64,000 nucleotides of DNA from DAOUBF01 sp034432795. GTDB lineage: Bacteria; Chloroflexota; Anaerolineae; DSLN01. Positions 31,812 to 39,686 of this stretch are shown here, piece by piece. How positions within the stretch are numbered: position 1 is the stretch's first letter; each line of letters begins with the position of its first letter. The position numbers and the translations under genes were made by a program. The notes under the pieces are model-generated. The model was not told where the DNA came from. It was given only the letters and a program-made list of their open reading frames with translations, and did not search any database. The DNA lies in NCBI GenBank assembly GCA_034432795.1, contig DAOUBF010000044.1, positions 12,562-76,561 on the forward strand, in the 5' to 3' direction.

Positions 31812-32254
31812 AGGAGGGTCTTAAGTTCCTTCAGCACGGTCTGCCACCCGATCATTCCCGACATCTGTTGCTGGACCAGGTGAGTGATCAGCTTCTCAAG
31901 AAGCTGAGGGTAGCGGGGTGTAAACACCACAAAGCCATTAGGCAGCCAGCGTTGGAATTCTGTCGCCAAAAAGCCAAATAACTCGTATCTACGCTTGGTC
32001 TCGTCGGTTCGCGCATGGGCCAAACGCATCCCCCAATGTTCAGGGGCGCTCAGCGTATAGGGTACTTCTACAATCAGGTCGCTCTGGGACACCCGCTGGC
32101 GAAACCGCCCACCCTCCCGCGCTTCTGCTCTGTAGGTCTCCTTCTTCACTTGCAGGGCAACCCTGGTATCATCGCAGTCCACCAGGGCATCGATGCCCTT
32201 CATATCCAATTCCGCCGATGCATTCAGGGGCAAATTACAAACGGCCTTCCACAT
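31808..32254 (-). pseudogene. TaqI-family restriction endonuclease, C-terminal part (shifted frame)
   Basis: Carries the catalytic half of a TaqI-like type II nuclease. KGIDALVDCDDTRVALQVKKETYRAEA matches the TaqI active-site region (GIDALV and LQVKKETYRSEA in TaqI), with the acidic and QxKK residues intact; SGRF-like GGRFRQR and FVVFTPRYP also match. Its reading frame continues upstream past its first ATG, with CSYDFVRRGFRARLYRT and TQFHLGY colinear with TaqI, until about 32345, where a single missing base moves it out of frame with the N-terminal part. Alone it would lack the N-terminal third. Confidence 0.85.
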
Positions 32255-32274
32255 GTAGCCAAGATGAAACTGCG

Positions 32275-32601
32275 TCAGGACTGAGATAAGCGTGCGATAT
32301 AGGCGTGCCCGAAAGCCTCGGCGGACAAAGTCATAGGAACATCCCCAAAATATTGAGAGATGAATCGGTCTAGAGGCTCAAGATGATCGGCCCACCAACG
32401 GTCAAAGAACTCATCATAGGGTGGGAAAACCCGGCCCTCTTCTACCCAATACACCCGATAAATATCTGAAAGTGGGTTGAGTTCTCTAGGCAGATCCTGT
32501 TCAACCGTTTTGATCGGGAGCAACTCCGTACGATATTTTTCCAGGGGGATAGATGACAAGAATGCCTCGAAATCGTTCAACAGACTGCTCTTTGTTACCA
32601 T
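32275..32601 (-). pseudogene. TaqI-family restriction endonuclease, N-terminal part (shifted frame)
   Basis: The first part of the TaqI-like nuclease, with a normal start (AGGAGGGGGG before ATG 32601). PIKTVEQDLPRELNPL is identical to TaqI, and EFFDRWWADHLEPLDRFISQYF is closely colinear. After QYF the frame departs from TaqI (GDVPMTLSAEAF) and stops at 32275. The sequence there is TATTTTGGGGATG; one more T would give YFWGC, as in TaqI. A -1 slip of tRNA-Phe on UUUU would have the same effect. The expected target is TCGA, as for TaqI. It follows the methyltransferase gene by nine bases. Confidence 0.85.
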
Positions 32602-32610
32602 CCCCCCTCC

Positions 32611-33867
32611 TCAGAGCAGACTCAATTGGGTGTACCGCGCATAGAGATCGTTAGGGATGGGGATCCGCTCCAGCATCGGTTTGGTCAGATGGGGCACCAC
32701 ATTCCGGTAGAGGGTACGCACATAGTCCTGGACCGGGTCACTGATTAGATAATGAACCAACGCCTGCTGGTCTGCCAGCCCTACAGTTCTGTCTCTAGCT
32801 ACCAGATGAAATTCCTCTCGCCAGGGGTAGCAACGCTCGTCCAGGGCAGCAACAACTCGCGTGCCCTTGGTGTGCCCGACCACGATATGAGGGGAGGTGT
32901 AGAAGGGTCGCAATGTCCCTGCTGCTTCCTTAGGCATCCAAAACCCGGAATAGCAGTGTTCGTAGTCAATCCATCCACTATGGAGATTGCGCCCGGTCAG
33001 CACCGGGACATAGCCAGCCGGGATATTCTGCCCTGCCCTGGCTTCGGTGATCACCTGGGGGTGACGCCGAATCTGGGGGCTTCTCGCCGCAAAATAGATG
33101 TTGAAAACCTCCCCCAAGGGAATGCCATTCTGTTCAAACGCCAGGGCTTCCGGGGTCTCAAAACGGATGATCTCCCCCTGGTAAAAAGGCTTCTGGAGGA
33201 CCAAACGGGTGCCATCATAAAGTTCAAGGCCCTGTTTTCCCTTCTCCAGCACGAACACCACAATGCTAATGCTACGGCCAGGAAAAGCTTTATCCAAATA
33301 GTAGATACGCAGCTTCCCCTTCAAAGCCAGATATCTTCGCAAGATGGCGAAGTCATCCAAGACCAACCAACTGGCCGGAACCACAAAGACCAATTTTCCA
33401 TCCGGTTTTAGCAGGTCCACAGCCCGTTCCATAAATGCGCCATAGATATTGAACTTGCCACGCCAGGTTTTCAGGCGGCGCTTGTAGGCTCGCTTGCGTT
33501 CCTTCAGAAGATGAATCGGGTAGTGGCTCTTATCGCCAATGATACCGTAAGGCGGATTGCCCAGGATGACATCGAAGGCCATACCCGGCTCCCAGAGAAG
33601 AAAATCATCTTCCAGGATTCGGGCCGAGGGCACGCGCTCGCGGGCAAGCAAAGCCGCAGCACAGTCAATCTCCAATCCGACCAGCCCATGATGGTTCCCA
33701 TATCGTGCAGCAAATGCAGCCAGGAACGGTGCATCCCCACAGGCTGGCTCCAAAACGTGGGCGACACCTGAGGGTGCCGCTAGCTCCACCATAAACGCTA
33801 TCAGATGAGGGGGAGTGCTGACGGCTCCCAGGGCCAGGTTTTCTTGTAAGGTGCTCCTCATTGCCAC
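32611..33867 (-). CDS. Adenine-N6 DNA methyltransferase, M.TaqI family
   Basis: A 418-residue gamma-class N6-adenine methyltransferase. Motif I is VLEPACGDAPFLAAFA (about residues 37-52), and the catalytic motif IV is NPPYGI. The rest is colinear with M.TaqI: FLLWEPGMAFDVILGNPPYG, LVFVVPASWLVLDDFAILR, and the target-recognition half PVLTGRNLHSGWIDYE, HIVVGHTKGTRVVAALDERCYPWREEFHL, RTLYRNVVPHLTKPMLERIP. It should methylate A in TCGA, protecting the host. It precedes the frameshifted TaqI-like nuclease. Base use is slightly more AT-rich than its neighbours, consistent with transfer. Confidence 0.94.
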   Translation of the reverse strand: MAMRSTLQENLALGAVSTPPHLIAFMVELAAPSGVAHVLEPACGDAPFLAAFAARYGNHHGLVGLEIDCAAALLARERVPSARILEDDFLLWEPGMAFDVILGNPPYGIIGDKSHYPIHLLKERKRAYKRRLKTWRGKFNIYGAFMERAVDLLKPDGKLVFVVPASWLVLDDFAILRRYLALKGKLRIYYLDKAFPGRSISIVVFVLEKGKQGLELYDGTRLVLQKPFYQGEIIRFETPEALAFEQNGIPLGEVFNIYFAARSPQIRRHPQVITEARAGQNIPAGYVPVLTGRNLHSGWIDYEHCYSGFWMPKEAAGTLRPFYTSPHIVVGHTKGTRVVAALDERCYPWREEFHLVARDRTVGLADQQALVHYLISDPVQDYVRTLYRNVVPHLTKPMLERIPIPNDLYARYTQLSLL

Positions 33868-34115
33868 AACCCAGGCGAGTTCTTATACCCGATCCGCTTC
33901 TCTGATCCTTCCCTGTGGACCCGCTTGCAACTTCGGGGAGCGCGCCCTTTCCCCAGTTGTATCAAGCATAAGTATACCCAGGGCCTGCTGAGAGTCAACC
34001 TTTAGCCCAGAATTCCGCTAAACCCGTCATGCTGGACGAAGCAGGGCATCTTCGCACATAAGGGACTTACTTCACCACATTCAGGGCAGGCCCTTTACTG
34101 CGCTGAGAACTTGCC

Positions 34116-35042
34116 CTAAGCCCAGCAGGGTAATGACATTTTAGAGATAGATTCTACCCGCGCCCCCTCCCGATCCACGTCCAGAACCAACGTCCTGGCC
34201 TGGACACCCTGTAACGCCCAGGCGCGCTGCATGGCCTCGCCGATGCACTCATGGTCTCGTTCGGCAAAGGCGATGAGGCTGGGGCCGGCGCCGCTGAGAG
34301 CCACCCCTGCCGCGCCCGCGGCCCGTGCCGCAGCGAAGACCATCTCCATCCCCGGAATCAATCGGGCGCGATAGGGCTGATGCAGGCGGTCATCCATCGC
34401 TTGCGCCAGCAAATCGTAATCCCCCCGCTGCAATGCCAGCAAGACTAACGCGGCACGCGCCAGGTTGAACACGGCATCGTGCCTGGGCACAGAGGCGGGC
34501 AATATCGCACGCGCCTTGCGGGTCGGCAGCGCGAAATCCGGTATGGCGACGACCACGCGCATTGGCGGGAGGGGGACCTGCGTGTAAATCAGGTCGCTCT
34601 CGCCGGCGCTGGCGACCACCAGCCCGCCCAGCAGCGCTGGCGCCACATTGTCGGGATGCCCCTCCATCTGCACCGCCAGCTTCAGCAGATCGGAGCGCGT
34701 CAGGGGACGGTGGGCGAGTTCATTCGCTGCGACCAGGCCGCCCACGATGGCCGCCGCGCTACTGCCCAGCCCGCGCCCCAGGGGAATGGCATTGTGCAGC
34801 GCCAGGCGCAGGCCGCGCAGCCGGACGCCAGCGGCGTCAAACAGGCGTTGCGCAGCGCGCACGACCAGGTTGGAAGCGTCCTTCGCCAATGTGGCCGCCC
34901 CCTCGCCCGAAATAACCACGTGCGTTTCATCGTCCTCTTGCATCTCAACAGCGTTGTACAGGGTCAGCGCCAGGCCAAAGGCGTCAAAACCTGGGCCTAG
35001 GTTGGCGGAAGAGGCGGGGACCAGGACACGAACGGGCTTCAT
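34116..35042 (-). CDS. thrB: Homoserine kinase
   Basis: A 308-residue GHMP kinase that phosphorylates homoserine for threonine synthesis. The N-terminal VRVLVPASSANLGPGFDAFG, the ATP-binding IPLGRGLGSSAAA (about residues 86-98) and the C-terminal GVALSGAGPSLIAF are the three GHMP motifs. EGHPDNVAPALLGG is typical of homoserine kinase. thrC lies upstream on the same strand, but 278 bases of repeats separate them, so they may be transcribed separately. The 33868-34115 gap to the methyltransferase holds no gene. Confidence 0.95.
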   Translation of the reverse strand: MKPVRVLVPASSANLGPGFDAFGLALTLYNAVEMQEDDETHVVISGEGAATLAKDASNLVVRAAQRLFDAAGVRLRGLRLALHNAIPLGRGLGSSAAAIVGGLVAANELAHRPLTRSDLLKLAVQMEGHPDNVAPALLGGLVVASAGESDLIYTQVPLPPMRVVVAIPDFALPTRKARAILPASVPRHDAVFNLARAALVLLALQRGDYDLLAQAMDDRLHQPYRARLIPGMEMVFAAARAAGAAGVALSGAGPSLIAFAERDHECIGEAMQRAWALQGVQARTLVLDVDREGARVESISKMSLPCWA

Positions 35043-35057
35043 GGATGCATGCTCCGA

Positions 35058-35291
35058 ACCGGGATGAATCCCGGTACTGGGTTCACCACAACCGGGCTAA
35101 AGCCCGGTATTGGTTGTTTCATGTCACGTTGAGCGAAGAAACATCTCCCCCCATCCCAACCCTCCCCCGCAAGGGGGAGAGGGGGGATGACCTCTCCCCC
35201 AGCCCCTCCCCTAAGAGGGAGGAGAGTGATCCCCTCTTCCCTACAAGAGAAGGGATCAGGGGGTTAGGTGCCAACCGGGCTGAAGCCCGGT
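35058..35291. repeat. Repeat-filled gap between thrC and thrB
   Basis: Three 18-bp hairpins of one family occur: ACCGGGATGAATCCCGGT (35058-35075), ACCGGGCTAAAGCCCGGT (35091-35108) and ACCGGGCTGAAGCCCGGT (35274-35291). The first has A and T where the others have C and G, so its stem is preserved by a paired change. Between them (about 35145-35270) is a C-tract/G-tract repeat. Confidence 0.8.
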
Positions 35292-35320
35292 ACTGGGGAG
35301 CCCGGTTGGAAAGGTGAAGC

Positions 35321-36370
35321 TTATTGTTGAAGAACAGATAACACCGCTTCTAATTGCGCCGGAATAGGTGTGAAGTCCGGCACACGTTTCAGCGCGGTCT
35401 CCGGGTCTTTGAGGCCGTGCCCGGTGAGCACGCACACGGCCAGGGCACCACGCTCCAACTGCCCCAGGCGCGTCAGTTTCAATAGCCCGGCCACCGAAGC
35501 CGCCGAGGCCGGTTCCACGAAGACGCCCTCCTGTTCCGCCAACATCTGATACGCGGCCAGAATCTCGTCATCGCTCACGGCGGCGATCAGACCGCCGGAG
35601 TCGTGGGCCGCAGCTTCGGCCTCTTTCCAGCGCGCCGGGTGGCCAATGCGGATGGCCGTGGCGATTGTCTGGGGGTTGGCGATAGGGTGACCACGCACGA
35701 TAGGCGCCGCGCCCTCGGCCTGAAACCCCATCAGGCGCGGCAGCGTGCTCACCCGGTTGGCGCGACGATATTCACTGAACCCCATCCAATAGGCGGTGAT
35801 GTTGCCAGCGTTGCCTACCGGGATGAACAGGGCATCGGGCGCACGGCCCAACTGATCACACACTTCAAACGCGGCGGTCTTCTGCCCCTCCAGACGATAA
35901 GGGTTGAGTGAGTTGACCAGGTAAACCCCCTGCAAGTCGGCGATCTGCCGCACCAGGGCCAGGGCTTCATCAAACGCCCCTTGAATGGGGATAATGCGGG
36001 CGCCATAGGCAATGGCGCCGGCGAGTTTGCCCAGGGCAACGGCGCCGTGCGGCAGAACGACGAAGCAGCGCAGTCCGGCGCGGGCCGCGTAGGCCGCTGC
36101 GGAGGCGGCGGTGTTGCCGGTGCTGGCGCAGATCACCGTGCGCGCCCCCTCCTCCACCGCCCGCGTCACCGCCACCGTCATGCCGCGATCTTTGAACGAG
36201 CCGGTGGGGTTAGCTCCCTCGCACTTCAGATAAACGCGCAGCCCGGTCAGGCGGGAGAGCGTCGGCGATTCCAACAGCGGCGTGTTCCCCTCGCCCAGGG
36301 TCACCGCCGACGACGGGTCGGCGACTGGCAGAAACTCGCGATAATGATAGATTACACCGCGCCAGATCAT
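35321..36370 (-). CDS. thrC: Threonine synthase
   Basis: A 349-residue PLP enzyme that converts O-phosphohomoserine to threonine. SAVTLGEGNTPLLESPTLSR leads to the PLP lysine K60 in NPTGSFKDRG. ASTGNTAASAAAYAA (substrate/phosphate binding), PVGNAGNITAYWMGF (PLP phosphate) and VFVEPASAASVAGLLKL follow. The size matches the short bacterial threonine synthase form. Together with thrB it supplies the last two steps of the pathway. No leader peptide or riboswitch was recognised in 36371-36561. Confidence 0.95.
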   Translation of the reverse strand: MIWRGVIYHYREFLPVADPSSAVTLGEGNTPLLESPTLSRLTGLRVYLKCEGANPTGSFKDRGMTVAVTRAVEEGARTVICASTGNTAASAAAYAARAGLRCFVVLPHGAVALGKLAGAIAYGARIIPIQGAFDEALALVRQIADLQGVYLVNSLNPYRLEGQKTAAFEVCDQLGRAPDALFIPVGNAGNITAYWMGFSEYRRANRVSTLPRLMGFQAEGAAPIVRGHPIANPQTIATAIRIGHPARWKEAEAAAHDSGGLIAAVSDDEILAAYQMLAEQEGVFVEPASAASVAGLLKLTRLGQLERGALAVCVLTGHGLKDPETALKRVPDFTPIPAQLEAVLSVLQQ

Positions 36371-36561
36371 GGTTCTTGCCCGCCTTTGAATGCGGTCAGT
36401 CAGATGGCCGACCGGGGCGGATTATATCATGGCCCTCATCGGTGACCAAACCTGGGCCTGTCTGTCAGGCTTGAGGGGAGCGCCCGCGCCACCCCAGGCG
36501 TAGGCTGGACTCTTCACGCGCTGCAGCCCAGACCCAGGCTACGAAGCGATCTATCAACAGG

Positions 36562-36921
36562 TCATTCAGGCTCACCGGACGCCTCACGATAGATCTCGTC
36601 GGTCTTGGCGGCCATGATGAAGTCGTTGCGATGCAGCCCCTTGATCTTGTGCGTCCACCAGGTCACGGTCACCTTGCCCCACTCGGTCAGGATCGCCGGG
36701 TGATGCCCCTCCTCCTCGGCCAACGCGCCCACGCGGTTGGTGAAGGCCAGCGCCTGGGCGAAATTGCGGAACTTGAAGACACGCTCCAGGCGCTTGATCC
36801 CCTCGCGCTCCACGATTTGCCAGTCCGGCACCTGGGGGTGATATTCGGCGATCTCCGCCTCTGTCACCGTCGGCTCACCGGCGCGGCAGGCCACACACTT
36901 CATGCGTGCTAATGCCTCCAT
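36562..36921 (-). CDS. Pterin-4a-carbinolamine dehydratase-like protein
   Basis: A 119-residue protein with the PCD/DCoH signature EEEGHHPAILTEWGKVTVTWWTHKIKGLHRNDFIMAAKTD; the HHP and TH histidines are the dehydratase active-site residues. An N-terminal segment with CVACRAG is unusual. The enzyme dehydrates 4a-hydroxytetrahydropterin, recycling pterin cofactor. No pterin-dependent hydroxylase is encoded nearby, and in many bacteria such proteins serve molybdopterin or folate metabolism. AGGAGGG precedes ATG 36921; an inner ATG at 36903 is possible. Confidence 0.9.
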   Translation of the reverse strand: MEALARMKCVACRAGEPTVTEAEIAEYHPQVPDWQIVEREGIKRLERVFKFRNFAQALAFTNRVGALAEEEGHHPAILTEWGKVTVTWWTHKIKGLHRNDFIMAAKTDEIYREASGEPE

Positions 36922-37005
36922 ACGTGCGCTCCCTCCTGTTCAAAGCGATCGTCGTTCGTAAATATATACGAGAATCGCCCAGGCTGCATCCCCTGCGCCC
37001 TCATC

Positions 37006-37040
37006 TTGACGGATATGTGCAAGAGACCTATAATAAGGTC
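37006..37040 (+). promoter_or_regulatory. Toxin-antitoxin promoter with palindromic operator
   Basis: TTGACG (37006-37011), a 17-bp spacer and TATAAT (37029-37034) make a near-consensus promoter. GACCTATAATAAGGTC (37025-37040) has GACCT/AGGTC arms centred on the -10 box, fitting autorepression by the antitoxin. GACCTAT recurs at 37063-37069. Confidence 0.75.
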
Positions 37041-37067
37041 AGCTTTATAGAACAGGAGAAATGACCT

Positions 37068-37319
37068 ATGGAGTTTCCCATCGCAGTAGCCAAAAAGGAG
37101 TTCTCCAGAATTCTGCGTGAGACGCAAAAAGGCCCCGTGATCCTCACCCGTCGCGGCCGGCCCGATGTTGTTTTGCTGGCCTATGCGGAGTATCAGCGCC
37201 TGCGTCGCTTACAGGCCTACCAGCGCATGCTGCACCTGGCTGCGCAACTGCGCGATACAGGGATAACCGCCTCTAAACTGTATGAAGCCTCGCGCAGCGA
37301 GTTGGAGGCGCGTTCGTGA
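37068..37319 (+). CDS. Phd/YefM-like antitoxin
   Basis: An 83-residue protein with an N-terminal Phd/YefM-type DNA-binding domain (MEFPIAVAKKEFSRILRETQKGPVILTRRGRPDVVLLAYAEY) and a helical C-terminal part that should wrap around the toxin. It neutralises the PIN toxin and represses its own promoter. AGGAG lies nine bases before ATG 37068. Its last codons overlap the toxin start by four bases (GTGA), the usual coupling in such pairs. Confidence 0.88.
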   Translation: MEFPIAVAKKEFSRILRETQKGPVILTRRGRPDVVLLAYAEYQRLRRLQAYQRMLHLAAQLRDTGITASKLYEASRSELEARS

Positions 37320-37747
37320 TTGTGGATGCCAGTGTCGTATTGATGGCCTTCTTCCCGGACGAAGCAGGCCATGACCCGGCTCAGGCACTCATCCAGTCCC
37401 ATGTCTTTGGGGCAGTGGAGCTTCACGCCCCCACTCTGCTCCCCTACGAGATCACCAACGCCGTGCTTAAGGCTGTCAGCCGCGGACGCATTCCCCTGGC
37501 TACCGCGCAGGACATCCTGGACACGTTTGACGCGCTTCAGATAGACCTGTATCCCGTTCCCCTCAACCGCTCGCTGGCTCTGGCCCACCGCTATCAGCGT
37601 TCAGCTTACGACGCGGCCTATCTAGCTCTGGCAGAGGCGATGGACACCCCTTTTATCACCGGCGACCGTCGCCTGTACCAGGCGCTTCATCACGAACTGC
37701 CGTATCTCTTATGGATCGGCGATTACCGCCAGATGAGTCCACCCTGA
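37316..37747 (+). CDS. vapC: PIN-domain toxin (VapC-like ribonuclease)
   Basis: A 143-residue PIN nuclease starting at GTG 37316. The acidic metal-binding residues are visible: D in MIVDASVVL, E in LLPYEITNAVL, D in SAYDAAYLALAE and D in FITGDRRLYQAL. VapC-type toxins cut tRNA or rRNA and stop translation. All four catalytic positions are intact, so it should be active when the antitoxin is lost. It overlaps the antitoxin by four bases and is followed by a convergent methyltransferase gene. Confidence 0.92.
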   Translation: MIVDASVVLMAFFPDEAGHDPAQALIQSHVFGAVELHAPTLLPYEITNAVLKAVSRGRIPLATAQDILDTFDALQIDLYPVPLNRSLALAHRYQRSAYDAAYLALAEAMDTPFITGDRRLYQALHHELPYLLWIGDYRQMSPP

Positions 37748-37764
37748 GAGAAAGCCCAACCGAG

Positions 37765-38586
37765 TCACTGCGCGCTTTGCTGCGCACCAGAGCGAGCACG
37801 ATGCGCCTTACGCGCCCGGATCAGGCCCCCTAGCGTGCCGAACTCGGCGGCATCAGAGTGCTGCGCCGCGCCGCTGAACACATTTTCCCCCCACAGCACT
37901 TCCACATCCTTGAAGCCGGCATCCTTGACTTTCTGCTCCAACGCGGCCTTGAGCAGCCCGCCGGCGATACACCCCGTCCACAGGCTGACATCGCCCCTGG
38001 CATCGTCCGGCACCGGCTTTTGTAGCGCGATGTCGGCGACCTGCAGGCGACCGCCGGGCTTGAGCACGCGATACATCTCGCGCAGAGCCGCGTCCTTGTC
38101 CGGCACCAGGTTGAGCACGCCGTTGGAGATGACCACGTCGGCCCATTCATCCGGTACAGGCAGGTTCTCCAGGTAGCCCTGGCGAAATTCGGCATTGGTC
38201 AGCCCGGCCTCTTCGGCATTACGCCGGGCCTTGGCGATCATCTCCGGCGTCATATCCACGCCGATCACCCGCCCTGTTGGCCCAACCAGGCGCGCGGCGA
38301 TCAGGCTGTCTGCCCCCGCGCCCGACCCGGCGTCCACGACGGTCTCACCCGGCCTGAGTGCGCCCAGACTGAACGGGTTGCCTGTCCCGGCCATAGACTC
38401 CACTGCGCCCGCAGGCAGCCCATCTATCCACTCGTCCGGGTAGCCCAGGATTTGCGCCAGTTTCCGACCGGTATGGAAGTGAAAGCCGCGCTCCGGCTCA
38501 TTCGCCACCGCCGCGTACTCCTGGCGGATAGAGGCGCGGAGTTCCTCGGTGTTAAGGTTGAGTCCTTCAGTTGTGCTGTCGCTCAT
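37765..38586 (-). CDS. SAM-dependent methyltransferase, ArsM-like fold
   Basis: A 273-residue class I methyltransferase. Motif I is VVDAGSGAGADSLIAARLVG, then VIGVDMTPEMIAKARRNAE, ADVVISNGVLNLVPDKDAALREMYRVLKPGGRL. The overall layout resembles arsenite methyltransferases, including a cysteine in SLWTGCIAGGLLKAAL. It lacks the other conserved cysteines of ArsM, so arsenic methylation is doubtful. The N-terminal FHFHTGR segment is shared with a group of unassigned methyltransferases. An OsmC-like gene lies upstream on the same strand, separated by a 20-bp perfect hairpin. Confidence 0.8.
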   Translation of the reverse strand: MSDSTTEGLNLNTEELRASIRQEYAAVANEPERGFHFHTGRKLAQILGYPDEWIDGLPAGAVESMAGTGNPFSLGALRPGETVVDAGSGAGADSLIAARLVGPTGRVIGVDMTPEMIAKARRNAEEAGLTNAEFRQGYLENLPVPDEWADVVISNGVLNLVPDKDAALREMYRVLKPGGRLQVADIALQKPVPDDARGDVSLWTGCIAGGLLKAALEQKVKDAGFKDVEVLWGENVFSGAAQHSDAAEFGTLGGLIRARKAHRARSGAQQSAQ

Positions 38587-38615
38587 GAGATCATGCTCCT
38601 ATATGATGTCTATGC

Positions 38616-38660
38616 CAAACGTGAAACGTCAAACGTAAATCACGTTTGACGTTTCACGTT
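38616..38660. repeat. 20-bp perfect hairpin of AACGT-type repeats
   Basis: AAACGTGAAACGTCAAACGT (38616-38635) is followed after five bases by its exact complement (38641-38660). The arms themselves consist of three AAACGT-like units. It lies between the OsmC-like and methyltransferase genes and could attenuate transcription between them. Confidence 0.75.
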
Positions 38661-38676
38661 TCACATTTCAGGCTCG

Positions 38677-39243
38677 TCAGTCTGCCAACGTGACCGTGAC
38701 CGGCACCGGGTTGCGGATAATGTCCAACACGGGCGAAGTGCGCTGAACGTAGTCGCATAGCGCCTCAATCTTTTCGCGAGGCGCATCGCTCTTCACCCGG
38801 TACGTCAGCCGAATGCTGTCGTAGCCAGGGCGCACCTGATCCGACAGGCCGAGGAAGCCGTGCAGGTCCAGATCGCCCTCCAGGCTGAAGGTCAGTTCGT
38901 CCACCTTGATGCCCTGGGCAGCGGCGTTGTAGATAAAGCCCACTGCCAGGCACGAGGCCAGCGCATGAAGAGCCGCCTCAACCGCGTTCGGGCCAGCGTT
39001 ACCCCCTAAAAGCACCGGCGGCTCATCGCCTTCCAGTACAAACGGCTTCGCACGCGAGGTATCCTCCTGTCCGGCACCGTAGAAGCTTTGGATCGTCGTC
39101 CGCGAGTGCCCCCCGTTGACCCAGGTGTTCGTCGCCCGGAACTGGAAACGGGCCAGACCTGGATTGGCCTTGATCGCCTCAATCGTGCCGATCAACTGGT
39201 CCACGTTGACGCCATTCAGCATGGTTTGAGTTTGCGTGGTCAT
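38677..39243 (-). CDS. OsmC-family protein
   Basis: A 188-residue OsmC/YhfA-type protein. LGGNAGPNAVEAALHALASCLAVGFIYNAAAQGI contains the first conserved cysteine of the fold. The second position, a Cys-Pro in peroxidase-active OsmC/Ohr, reads RTSPVLDIIRNPVPV here, so thiol-peroxidase activity is unlikely unless C in EALCDY substitutes. The start is ATG 39243, with AAGGAG upstream; an ATG at 39330 lacks a good signal. A 33-bp sequence upstream (39338-39370) is duplicated ahead of the gene at 39687-40238. Confidence 0.85.
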   Translation of the reverse strand: MTTQTQTMLNGVNVDQLIGTIEAIKANPGLARFQFRATNTWVNGGHSRTTIQSFYGAGQEDTSRAKPFVLEGDEPPVLLGGNAGPNAVEAALHALASCLAVGFIYNAAAQGIKVDELTFSLEGDLDLHGFLGLSDQVRPGYDSIRLTYRVKSDAPREKIEALCDYVQRTSPVLDIIRNPVPVTVTLAD

Positions 39244-39337
39244 TGGATAGTCTCCTTCCTTTGGCTTAAGATGGTCTGAGATATACTTCTGCTGGCGTTT
39301 ATTTTGGGAGTCGCTGCAATATCCGCTCACCTCCTTC

Positions 39338-39370
39338 CATTTGCCGAGAGCATAGCACCTGCACCTCCCA
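39338..39370. repeat. 33-bp direct repeat, copy 1 (upstream of the OsmC-like gene)
   Basis: Identical over 33 bases to 40353-40385, beginning CATTTGCCGAGAGCATAGC. Weaker similarity continues for about 50 bases to the right. Read on the minus strand it precedes the OsmC-like gene by about 95 bases and contains TGCTATGCT, a possible extended -10. Confidence 0.8.
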
Positions 39371-39516
39371 GAGTTCTTACTCTGGCTTTACTTTTTCAAA
39401 GATTTTGGGCTGAAAAAGACACGAATTTCTTACCTGAGCCTTACCGACTGGTCAGGGGGAGGTCAGAGGAAGATCACCCTCGCCGCCGGTGAGCAATCGG
39501 CGGCTTTGGTCCCAGG

Positions 39517-39543
39517 CCTGCGAGGTCTTCAAGACCTCGCAGG
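39517..39543. repeat. 27-bp hairpin repeat
   Basis: CCTGCGAGGTCTT, one base, then its exact complement. A stand-alone palindrome in the 39244-39686 gap, which otherwise shows no gene I can support. A protein-like stretch on the minus strand around 39560-39690 (RAQTKARQVLERLGAAFVALD) may be a gene remnant. Confidence 0.7.
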
Positions 39544-39686
39544 TCTATATCGGTCAGAGAACGGGCGATGGACAATGGGCGGCGGACATATCTAAGGCGA
39601 CGAACGCCGCCCCTAATCGCTCAAGCACCTGGCGCGCCTTGGTCTGCGCGCGGATGCGCCTGCTCCGCGTCGCCCGACGCGTGGGA

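Noticed and set aside
37765..38586. Naming the methyltransferase arsM
   Set aside because: Only one of the conserved arsenite-binding cysteines is visible and no ars gene is nearby.
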